29,337 nt of DNA from Moduliflexus sp964602655 (GTDB lineage Bacteria > Moduliflexota > Moduliflexia > Moduliflexales > Moduliflexaceae). Positions 23,152 to 29,337 of this stretch are shown in pieces. The stretch is from contig CAZRSF010000079.1 of the NCBI GenBank assembly GCA_964602655.1, positions 1 through 29,337 on the forward strand. Direction: 5' to 3'. The number at the start of each line of letters is the position of its first letter. Positions within the stretch are counted from its first letter, which is position 1. The position numbers and the translations under genes are program-made. The notes under the pieces are model-generated. The model saw nothing but the letters and a program-made list of their open reading frames with translations. It did not search any database and was not told where the DNA came from.

Positions 23152-23184
23152 AACCCTGCCAGGGTTTGAAACCCTGGCAGGGTT
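23152..23184. repeat. 33-bp palindrome, GCCAGGG family
   Basis: aaccctgccagggttt and aaaccctggcagggtt are reverse complements around a single central G (23168). It begins right after the TAA at 23149-23151. The sequence differs from the copies at 13976 and 15600 only at the centre and ends. Confidence 0.9.
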
Positions 23185-23195
23185 CATTTCAAGTT

Positions 23196-23447
23196 ATGCG
23201 TATGCAAGATATGCTCAAAAATAATTTTCTACGCTGGGCTGCCGCATTGGCAGGCGTGTTTGCAGTGGTGTCGCTGCTCGGTTTCCGGCAGTATGTCAAC
23301 GTCCTCTCCGGCACAGGCGCAATCGAGGCGTCGCATCTCTTTTTCGGCCTAGCGTATCTTCTCAGCTACGCCGCCGCCGTCGTCCTCGCGCCGATTCTGC
23401 TGTTAGCGGCGCTGTTCGAAAAAATCGTCACAAAAATAGCAAAATGA
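23196..23447 (+). CDS. Small membrane protein, two hydrophobic segments
   Basis: About 83 residues if started at the ATG at 23196; ATGs at 23202 and 23211 are also possible and none has a clear ribosome binding site. Hydrophobic segments run roughly from residue 11 to 30 (FLRWAAALAGVFAVVSLLGF) and from 46 to 73, with a short loop and a Lys-rich C-terminus (EKIVTKIAK) that should stay in the cytoplasm. No family recognised. It is 44 bases downstream of the barrel protein gene and codon use looks like its neighbours, so it is probably a real last gene of that cluster. Confidence 0.6.
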   Translation: MRMQDMLKNNFLRWAAALAGVFAVVSLLGFRQYVNVLSGTGAIEASHLFFGLAYLLSYAAAVVLAPILLLAALFEKIVTKIAK

Positions 23448-23452
23448 ATTTC

Positions 23453-23473
23453 ACACCTCTGAGGTGTTTTTCT
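23453..23473 (+). terminator. Possible terminator after the small membrane protein gene
   Basis: acacctc (23453-23459) pairs with gaggtgt (23461-23467), followed by tttttcttttttc. The stem is short and the loop must open a pair or two, so termination strength is doubtful. It sits between two convergent genes. Confidence 0.4.
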
Positions 23474-23477
23474 TTTT

Positions 23478-25604
23478 TCAACGATATTCTGGATAAAAAT
23501 CCCGGTAATTCACCTGATTGCGCAACACCTGTTTGACATAGCTTTTCGTGGCGCGGAAACTGATATTCTCTACGACTTCTTCGTTCTGGTACTTTCCTTG
23601 CGCCGGCCACCATTTGTCGGTTGATTGCGGCCCGGCGTTATAGGCGGCAATCGCCCGAAACCGATTCCCCTGAAATCGCTTCAATAATTCGGCAAGATAG
23701 GCCGTGCCGATTCGAATATTCACCGCCGGATCATAGAGTTGCGCGGTGGTGTAATTCTTTAGGCCAATCCGTTTCGCCACGCGCCTGCCGGTCTCTGGAA
23801 TCACCTGCATCAAGCCGCGCGCATTGGCATACGAGAGCGCTTTAGGGTTAAACGCGCTTTCCTGACGAATCACTCCGGCCACAAAAAACGGATCGAGGCC
23901 GTATTGCGCCGCATACGTGGTAATCAATTCCCAATAAGCGAGCGGATAAAGCAGGCGTGTCAAATCATAAGGAAATTGTGATACCGCGTTTTGTTTCAAC
24001 GCGGTTTCGATTTGCGTCGCAAGCTGAATGCCGGTAAGATAATCGCCGACTTGCGCGTATAAGCGGCTGAAGAGATAGAGCCGCATCAGGCGCGTTTCGT
24101 CGTTCTGCGGCGCAGTTTGGTCGGCTTTCGCCTGAATCCAGGCGATTTCCCGCCGAGCGTAATCTGGCAGATTCACCGCCCGCAATTCGATAGCGGTATT
24201 GACATGCGGCGGCAGCGCCTGCAAGGCATCCGGCGGGAGGAATGCCCCGGTTTGCTTGACGACTTCTGCTAATTTGGGGGATGTTCCCTGACGAGCCGGA
24301 GGCTGAGGCGCAGGCTGCCGCAACTGCGTGAGCCGTTCTTTTGCTTGCAGGGCGTAGTAGCCATACGGCGCATTTTGAAGCAGTTGTTGATACACGCGAA
24401 CGGCCTCAGATTGGGCATTTAATCCTTCATGCGCCCGCCCCAGCCAATATTGCCCGTCTTCGGCGTATGCTCCGGCAGGAAACGCTGCCAGTCCTTGCGA
24501 AAATATCTGCGTGGCCTTCTGATAATCCCGCCCCTGATAATATGACCACCCCGCCCGCCAGAACGCCTCTTCCGCAAATGTTCCGTTCGGATACTGTTCC
24601 GCAAGAGCGCGATAGAGTTCTGCCGCTGCGAGATATGAAGGTTTCGACTGCACGATGCGGCCTGAGACATACAGCGCGTTTTCGTATGACGGAGTTGCCT
24701 TGAATTGATTGAGGATGCGTTCCAACACGCGTTGCGCGTCCTGATTGCGGTCGGCGTTCCAATGCGCCGCGCCGAGCGTGTAAAGCGCTTTGGCCGACAT
24801 ATCCGGGTTTGCCGTCTCAAACTGTTTGACCAATGCCTCAATCATGCTGATGCCCTCTTTCAGCTTTCCCGCCCGAAGCGTCGCATCCGCCAGGCCGATG
24901 TGACTTTCCGGCAGGCGCGGACTGGCGGGATAGCGCTGTTGAAACGCCTGATATTGCGTCATAGCTGCGGCATATAATTTTGCGGTAAGGAGCGTATTGG
25001 CATACGTCAGCAGCGCGTCTTCGTTCATGACCGGCGTGAGTTCGGGATGCGTGGACAGCAGGGTTTGCAAACGCTGCTGTGCGCCTTTGGCCTGGGCATG
25101 CGCCGGAAATGTGATCAACAATTCATGAAATGCCTTGACTGCTGCTTGAAATTGGTTTAGAGTCGTGGATGTTATGCCGATGTTATACAGTATATCGCCT
25201 TTTGCAATATTCGAAGGGCGTGAGGCCAGTTCGTAATACAGCGGCAGGGCGTCGGCCCCGCGCTTGAGTTTGACCAGCGCATCCGCCATAAGCCATAGCA
25301 CGTCATCGTTGAGCGGATGCAATGGAAACGAGGCGCGAAATGCCTGCAATTCGGCCAGGGCATCTTGATATTGCGTCGCGCCGAGATAGGCTTTGGCAAG
25401 AAAAAATTGGGTATAATCCGGCAGTTCGCGATAATCCGACGCTAATGCGCGGAAGGTCTGCGCGGCTTGTTGATACGCTTTTTGATCGAGTTGCGCGATT
25501 CCTTCGGCAAAATGAGTTCGTTTGTCAGCAAGAGGACGCGGTTCGGCAGCCAGCGCAGACATTGGAAGAATGTTCAGCAGAAACAGCAGCAGAGAGAAAC
25601 GCAT
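23478..25604 (-). CDS. Soluble lytic murein transglycosylase (Slt-like) with TPR region
   Basis: Periplasmic peptidoglycan-cleaving enzyme of about 708 residues that yields 1,6-anhydro-muropeptides. An N-terminal signal peptide (MRFSLLLFLLNILPMSALAA) is followed by a long TPR-like superhelix (repeats such as YQQAAQTFRALASDY, AEEAFWRAGWSYYQGRDYQK) to about residue 420. The C-terminal SLT domain has catalytic Glu582 in VIRQESAFNPKAL, then ARGLMQVIPETG and FRAIAAYNAGP. I chose ATG 25604, which gives a standard signal peptide; ATG 25634 would add ten residues and has an AGG 5 bases upstream. The gene is transcribed toward the small membrane protein. Compared with E. coli Slt the TPR part is richer in recognisable repeats. 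Confidence 0.93.
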   Translation of the reverse strand: MRFSLLLFLLNILPMSALAAEPRPLADKRTHFAEGIAQLDQKAYQQAAQTFRALASDYRELPDYTQFFLAKAYLGATQYQDALAELQAFRASFPLHPLNDDVLWLMADALVKLKRGADALPLYYELASRPSNIAKGDILYNIGITSTTLNQFQAAVKAFHELLITFPAHAQAKGAQQRLQTLLSTHPELTPVMNEDALLTYANTLLTAKLYAAAMTQYQAFQQRYPASPRLPESHIGLADATLRAGKLKEGISMIEALVKQFETANPDMSAKALYTLGAAHWNADRNQDAQRVLERILNQFKATPSYENALYVSGRIVQSKPSYLAAAELYRALAEQYPNGTFAEEAFWRAGWSYYQGRDYQKATQIFSQGLAAFPAGAYAEDGQYWLGRAHEGLNAQSEAVRVYQQLLQNAPYGYYALQAKERLTQLRQPAPQPPARQGTSPKLAEVVKQTGAFLPPDALQALPPHVNTAIELRAVNLPDYARREIAWIQAKADQTAPQNDETRLMRLYLFSRLYAQVGDYLTGIQLATQIETALKQNAVSQFPYDLTRLLYPLAYWELITTYAAQYGLDPFFVAGVIRQESAFNPKALSYANARGLMQVIPETGRRVAKRIGLKNYTTAQLYDPAVNIRIGTAYLAELLKRFQGNRFRAIAAYNAGPQSTDKWWPAQGKYQNEEVVENISFRATKSYVKQVLRNQVNYRDFYPEYR

Positions 25605-25939
25605 AGTAGGAGTATAGATATTGTTCAGAATCATTATCACCTGTGTTCGATGGAATCTATTGAGTTGTTAAGAACAGGGGACGTGAAGGTTTTTTCGACG
25701 CTGCCTGTTTTCATGGATGCATGTTCATTATTTTCATGAGAAATAAAGGAATCTTGTCCTGTCAAGGATTAATGCGTGTAAAATATTTTTGAGATGTGAG
25801 AAGAAAAATGGGGAATATTGGTAACTTTTTCCTTGACAGTATCTCTAAGACTCAAAAACAAACAACGGTTCAGAATGATCTTCGTTCGTTCGTTAAAAGA
25901 ACAAAGGTGTTCTGACGTTGGTTGTCGTATTATTCGCCG

Positions 25940-25969
25940 ATATTTCATCTATTGGGGATGATGAAATAT
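25940..25969. repeat. 10-bp inverted repeat in the slt/M23 intergenic region
   Basis: atatttcatc (25940-25949) and gatgaaatat (25960-25969) are exact inverted copies with a 10-base gap. The size and dyad form would suit a dimeric regulator's operator or a small RNA hairpin; it is isolated and has no T-run after it. Confidence 0.45.
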
Positions 25970-26060
25970 TGTTGTCGCCGTCACATATTACGCTATTTGC
26001 CCATTCTTCTTTGTGAATGGAAAACGCTATGATGTTCCGCATTTAGGGGGAGGCTGCCGA

Positions 26061-26144
26061 ATGAACTCATTTGGGCTGCCATGCGGTCATGTATGCGAGC
26101 AGGCGCGTAATGACATCAAATCGTTTGTGCGAAAACATGTATAA
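26061..26144 (+). CDS. Possible 27-residue small ORF
   Basis: ATG at 26061 has GGGGGAGG starting 14 bases upstream, among the best Shine-Dalgarno matches in the window. The frame runs 27 codons (MNSFGLPCGHVCEQARNDIK and seven more residues) to TAA and contains a C-x3-C pair. It lies in the leader region of the M23 gene. A chance occurrence is quite possible; nothing else supports it. Confidence 0.2.
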   Translation: MNSFGLPCGHVCEQARNDIKSFVRKHV

Positions 26145-26295
26145 CGCGAGCGCCGTTTCATGCTGATGAGTGGTAGTAAGCCAATGTTTTTTTGTGATGA
26201 AAACCAAAAGAGTGTTGACATGCGTAACCCCGTTCTTCAGACAGGGCTTTCAAGAGTAAGATGTTGCGTACAAACCGTTTCTGAGGAGACGTGTT

Positions 26296-27432
26296 GTGGA
26301 GTATTTCACGATTAAACCTTTCGGTCAAAACCTTTCATGCCTTACAACGCTTAAATATGTGATTATTGCCTGTGTGAGTTTGTTTGGAGCATTCGGTTGC
26401 AGCAGTGCGTCGCGTGTTCAGGTGCGTCAGAATATCGTGCCGTCGTTAAAAAAACACGAACGCGATGCGAATTTAACCTGGTCTTCGCAGAAGACAATTT
26501 CGATGAATTACCGCCAGACGCTTTCCAAACATGTGCCTGCCCCTCCTCCATCAGCCAAACCGATTGAAATTGCGATGAATTATCGCAATGATCCGAAGCA
26601 AGAAAATTCTTCGGAGACCTCCTCGTCAGCAGTCCTTTCAACATTTGCAGATTGCCATCAAGAAGAAGTGGCCGGAACGTCTGTGTGTTTCATGCAAGAG
26701 CCGATTTTGTTGGAAGACCCGATGATTGAAGCGGATTGCGCTGATAGTGCGTCATCCTGGTGCCTGCCTGCGCATGAAAACGAATTCCTCAGCTATTTGG
26801 CCGAGCAAGAGTCGTTAAAATCAGCCGCAGCAATTGTGCCGAATTTTCTTCCGCCCGTCGAGGACGGCATGATTCTTCGCGGAATGCAGAAACCGACCAA
26901 AAAGAAAAAACGCGGACATTATGGCGTTGACCTTATTTCTCATGATTTCGACCGACGCGGCGTCGAAATCATGAGCATCGAAGACGGAATCGTCGTCTCG
27001 GCGTCTCGCGGACGCGGCTACGGATACTATACCGTGATTTATCATCAAAACGGGTTATTTTCTCTGTATTCGCACATGCTGGAAAAGAAGCGCGCGAAAG
27101 TCGGCGAGATCGTGAAACGAGGCGAAGTGATCGGGTATATGGGCAAGACCGGGAATGCCAGAGGGTACCATCTGCATTTCGAGTTGATTGATGTGCGCGA
27201 GACGTGGAATCTTCAGGATTCTGCCGATGAATTTGCGCGGAAAATTGCTGCTGGTCAGTCGCCTTCTAAATGCGAAGGCGGTCAGTTCAGCAAATTGCTT
27301 TTCGCCAAAGCCTCAAAAGTTGATCCGTTAGCCTACATTCCGCATATTGCTCAAGCGCAGCGCGTGAATGGCAAATGGGTGGCTGTGCCGCATGATGGCG
27401 CTGACGCCCTTCCGCTTGCGAAGGCGAAATAG
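26296..27432 (+). CDS. M23-family peptidase lipoprotein (LytM-type)
   Basis: Predicted envelope endopeptidase of 378 residues acting on peptidoglycan cross-links. Starts at GTG 26296, supported by GAGGAG 8 bases upstream. A hydrophobic segment (residues 19-34) ends in AFGC with Cys35 followed by SSAS, a slightly atypical lipobox. Residues 40-200 are low in recognisable structure. The C-terminal M23 domain keeps all key residues: His208 and Asp212 in HYGVDL, His260 in YSHM, and His292 and His294 in HLHFE. Because the zinc ligands are intact it should be an active enzyme, not a NlpD/EnvC-type degenerate activator. A short helical extension ends the protein. Its neighbour slt is divergent and also acts on the cell wall. 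Confidence 0.92.
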   Translation: MEYFTIKPFGQNLSCLTTLKYVIIACVSLFGAFGCSSASRVQVRQNIVPSLKKHERDANLTWSSQKTISMNYRQTLSKHVPAPPPSAKPIEIAMNYRNDPKQENSSETSSSAVLSTFADCHQEEVAGTSVCFMQEPILLEDPMIEADCADSASSWCLPAHENEFLSYLAEQESLKSAAAIVPNFLPPVEDGMILRGMQKPTKKKKRGHYGVDLISHDFDRRGVEIMSIEDGIVVSASRGRGYGYYTVIYHQNGLFSLYSHMLEKKRAKVGEIVKRGEVIGYMGKTGNARGYHLHFELIDVRETWNLQDSADEFARKIAAGQSPSKCEGGQFSKLLFAKASKVDPLAYIPHIAQAQRVNGKWVAVPHDGADALPLAKAK

Positions 27433-27448
27433 GTCTGTTTGTCCCTTG

Positions 27449-27482
27449 CAACAGTCAGGCGTCTTTATGCGCCTGACTGTTG
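27449..27482. other. Stem-loop between convergent genes, overlapping the minus-strand stop
   Basis: A 13-bp stem, caacagtcaggcg (27449-27461) with its complement at 27470-27482, encloses an 8-base loop. It begins 17 bases after the M23 stop and contains the last codons and TAA (27465-27467) of the opposite gene. Neither strand has a T-run, so it is at best a rho-aided or mRNA-end-stabilising structure. Confidence 0.6.
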
Positions 27483-28940
27483 TTCTGAAGGCGATTCTTC
27501 CAAAATTCCCTGATAATACTCAATGCTGTCGTGCAAAAATTTCAGATGATTTTTATAGGTCTGATATTGTTTGCTCAACAATTTTTCCTGCGCATCATCT
27601 GAAAGCGCTCCGGCTTTCTGCGCCTGTTTGATCATACGGGTTTCTTTGGCGTGCAGCGTCAGGAATTGAGGTGATGGCTCCAAGTTGACTAACAAGCCTA
27701 AACTGTCGATCACCATTTCCGACAAGCGGGATTTGGCTGCGCCTTCGTAGCTGAATTGCAAGCCAGGAACGGACTCAAGACGGTCGAAACTTGAGGTGAT
27801 GACTTGCCGGATATACGCCAGATTCAACACGTCTTCGCGATCCTGGCGATAGCACCAGGAACACGACGAGCGGATATACGGCACTTTGGCTAAATACGTC
27901 GGATTTTTCCATAACACATCTTCGATAATCGGTCGTAATTTTTTCTGAGAAATTTCGGCGACCCGTCCCTTTAATTCCTTTAATTCCTTCTCGATGGTGA
28001 TGCCAGGCAGGGGGAAATGAATATATGCGCAGAGATCGAATATGCGCGACAGGAGGACTGGCAACCCTTCGTGCATTTTGATAATTTCCAGCAGCAGGAT
28101 GAGGGCATACGCGCATTGGTTCCGAATCTGACCGAGCTGCGGCTCGTACAGCGTGCGCTTTTCAAGCGTATTCAAGACCTCTTCCAGAAACGTCATATCT
28201 ACGTTCAATTGGCGAATCGGATATTCGTATAAGAGTTGAATAATGCTGAGAACGCCTGATTTTTCAATGGAAATTCGGGAAATCGAAAACGCGGTATACC
28301 GCTGAATAATATTCCAGGCAGGCTGCGACACAAGATTCGTCAGAGGAGGCGTGGTGATCCTCATTGTCGGATCAACCGTTTGAAGAATCAATGCCACGCG
28401 CTGTTCCACATCGTGATACATCTGGCACATCGGGCTTTTCGGATCGCGTTTTATGACATCGTTCTTCAGAATTTGCACCTGATCAAGCAGCTTTTGCAGC
28501 CGGATGAGGCATGTTTGCTGTAACTCGTCATTCTGAATAATGATGCCGACCAGGTCTTCCAGCAGTTCAAGGCAAGCAAATTGCTCTTGATTTTCAGATT
28601 CTTCGACGAGCAGCAGATAATGGAAATTGTCTAAAAATTTCCAGAGATCCGCCCGCAGGTAGTAATAAATCGCTCGTTCCGATTCAGGATGCGTCGAAAG
28701 TTCCTGAATGGAGTTAATCATGCGTTTCAGGTCGGCTTTGGCTTGCAAAACTTTAATGGACATGACCATGTATTTCAAACGCTCATTCTGGTTGAGATGG
28801 TCATAATCATTGGAGCGGTTGCTCCACTGCGTCTTGAATTCCAGCAAGTCCATCTGATCAACGCTTTGCTTGATTTTCAGCACTTCTTCCAACGCAATCT
28901 TTTGTTCCATAGCGACCTGTGATAAAAGAAGACGATTCAT
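27465..28940 (-). CDS. Unrecognised 491-residue helical protein
   Basis: No family recognised. The protein is almost entirely predicted helix, with many Leu/Ile/Gln/Glu heptad-like stretches (MEQKIALEEVLKIKQSVDQM, DLLEFKTQW) and no signal peptide or membrane segment, so it is probably cytoplasmic. Cysteines occur together only once, SSCSWCYRQDRED near residue 375. The C-terminus is acidic (EESPSEQQ). I place the start at ATG 28940 with AGAGGG 10 bases upstream; a TTG at 29003 without a ribosome binding site would add 21 residues. A promoter-like pair lies at 29057-29085. Its neighbour on the same strand is a phosphoheptose isomerase gene. Codon use looks like the rest of the window. Confidence 0.8.
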   Translation of the reverse strand: MNRLLLSQVAMEQKIALEEVLKIKQSVDQMDLLEFKTQWSNRSNDYDHLNQNERLKYMVMSIKVLQAKADLKRMINSIQELSTHPESERAIYYYLRADLWKFLDNFHYLLLVEESENQEQFACLELLEDLVGIIIQNDELQQTCLIRLQKLLDQVQILKNDVIKRDPKSPMCQMYHDVEQRVALILQTVDPTMRITTPPLTNLVSQPAWNIIQRYTAFSISRISIEKSGVLSIIQLLYEYPIRQLNVDMTFLEEVLNTLEKRTLYEPQLGQIRNQCAYALILLLEIIKMHEGLPVLLSRIFDLCAYIHFPLPGITIEKELKELKGRVAEISQKKLRPIIEDVLWKNPTYLAKVPYIRSSCSWCYRQDREDVLNLAYIRQVITSSFDRLESVPGLQFSYEGAAKSRLSEMVIDSLGLLVNLEPSPQFLTLHAKETRMIKQAQKAGALSDDAQEKLLSKQYQTYKNHLKFLHDSIEYYQGILEESPSEQQSGA

Positions 28941-29056
28941 CAATGACAATCCCTCTGGCTGCCAGTTATTATTCGAGGCGTGCTCATCTCTAAACACAGA
29001 CAACGTTGAGGGAGAAGATGTTTAATCCAAGAATGAGCGTCTGACATCTGATGTAA

Positions 29057-29085
29057 TCAATAGATCAGGACGCGGCGCTTGTCAA
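29057..29085 (-). promoter_or_regulatory. Candidate promoter for the 491-residue protein gene
   Basis: On the minus strand TTGACA (29080-29085) is followed after exactly 17 bases by TATTGA (29057-29062). The spacing and the -35 are ideal, while the -10 matches the consensus at only three positions. Transcription would begin near 29050, about 110 bases before the ATG at 28940. Confidence 0.4.
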
Positions 29086-29131
29086 CCGAAATTTATCATG
29101 AGACATGATTTCCGACCACGCCTCGCGTTTC

Positions 29132-29337
29132 TCATGTTGACGCGGAAGAAAGAAAAAATCGTAATTCCAGCAAGAGACAGAGAAGATGGTAGATGATCAC
29201 ATGCTGTTCTTGAATTTTATAGGTGTCGCTCTCAGGGGATATGATCGCCACATCGGCAGATTGCGCGAGTGTTCCGCCTGTTCCTCCGGTCATGCCGATG
29301 ACCGTGCCAGGCTGTTGGGTCGGTGCCGGGGCCGGGG
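29132..29337 (-). CDS. gmhA: Phosphoheptose isomerase (SIS domain), 3' part only
   Basis: The last 68 codons of a gene that enters from the right edge. The frame reads TVIGMTGGTGGTLAQSADVA and then ISPESDTYKIQEQHVIIYHL before LCLLLE and a TGA stop at 29132-29134. This matches the C-terminus of D-sedoheptulose-7-phosphate isomerase: TG(R/G)xGG phosphate loop, S/TDDT-like turn, and the metal residues Gln in IQE and the His eight residues later. The enzyme starts ADP-heptose synthesis for LPS inner core. The stretch before TVIG is Pro/Ala-rich (PAPAPTQQPG), unusual for the family. DiaA-like or other SIS proteins are alternatives, since the N-terminal half is not visible. Confidence 0.85.
   Translation of the reverse strand, partial: PAPAPTQQPGTVIGMTGGTGGTLAQSADVAIISPESDTYKIQEQHVIIYHLLCLLLELRFFLSSAST

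Larger units (their letters stand above)
25605..26295. other. Long divergent intergenic region, slt / M23 lipoprotein
   Basis: About 690 bases with no confident gene. Contents: a 10-bp inverted repeat at 25940-25969; a short tandem ttcg tract at 25881-25894; TTGACA hexamers at 25832 and 26215 that lack convincing -10 elements at the right spacing; and a 27-codon ORF with a good ribosome binding site at 26061-26144. A long 5' leader for the M23 gene is possible. I could not match it to a known riboswitch class. Confidence 0.5.

Noticed and set aside
23166..23195. TTG start for the small membrane protein
   Set aside because: It would translate half of the GCCAGGG palindrome; the ATG at 23196 gives a normal short N-terminus.

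Overview
The window looks like a chromosome segment of a Gram-negative, two-membrane bacterium that is not a well-studied model. The diderm inference rests on a phosphoheptose isomerase fragment (heptose for LPS), a Slt-type lytic transglycosylase, two lipoproteins and a TRAP transporter with a periplasmic binding protein. Base composition is close to balanced and genes sit on both strands. Intergenic gaps often hold perfect palindromes, a style common in large genomes of uncultured lineages. A filamentous KSB3/Modulibacteria-like lineage is one guess, but I cannot fix the phylum from sequence alone.

Layout. 1-154: right part of an imperfect palindromic repeat. 155-2191 (-): an orphan oligopeptide ABC ATPase behind argF, with an ArgR-box-like site upstream of argF. 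2591-3196 (+): DUF4384-type lipoprotein. 3263-4015 (-): DeoR-family repressor, divergent from a sugar-acid operon. 4484-10313 (+): TRAP transporter (dctP, dctQ, dctM), short-chain dehydrogenase, mannonate dehydratase (uxuA) and a UroD-family protein. 10314-11500: intergenic zone with a perfect 20-bp inverted repeat around 134 bp, next to a 5'-truncated, decayed chemoreceptor remnant. 11667-17599 (+): trpE, then a flavodoxin-fold oxidoreductase, an MBL hydrolase and a Fic protein, then a stand-alone Lrp/AsnC sensor domain, trpG and trpD, closed by a clear terminator. 17707-19293 (-): GT39-like membrane glycosyltransferase, divergent from a glycosidase-like protein, a predicted helical-barrel membrane-anchored protein and a small membrane protein (19555-23447, +). 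23478-25604 (-): Slt-like transglycosylase. 26296-27432 (+): M23 lipoprotein. 27465-28940 (-): unrecognised 491-residue helical protein. 29132-29337 (-): 3' end of gmhA.

How the genes fit together. The DeoR-TRAP-SDR-UxuA block reads as uptake of a hexuronate or aldonate, interconversion of fructuronate and mannonate by the SDR, and dehydration to 2-keto-3-deoxygluconate by UxuA. The UroD-like protein is translationally coupled to UxuA and has no known role there. TrpE, TrpG and TrpD cover chorismate to phosphoribosylanthranilate; trpC, F, B and A are not in the window. The AsnC-type domain directly upstream of trpG could be an amino-acid sensor.

The least ordinary features are the 20-bp inverted-repeat segment at 10456-10629 with a start-like ORF facing away from the chemoreceptor relic, a family of near-identical GCCAGGG palindromes placed just after stop codons, a palindrome that contains the probable ribosome binding site of the 21979 gene, and the 19555-23447 glycan-type cluster with an odd active site. 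No tRNA, rRNA, CRISPR array, integrase or transposase gene was seen.
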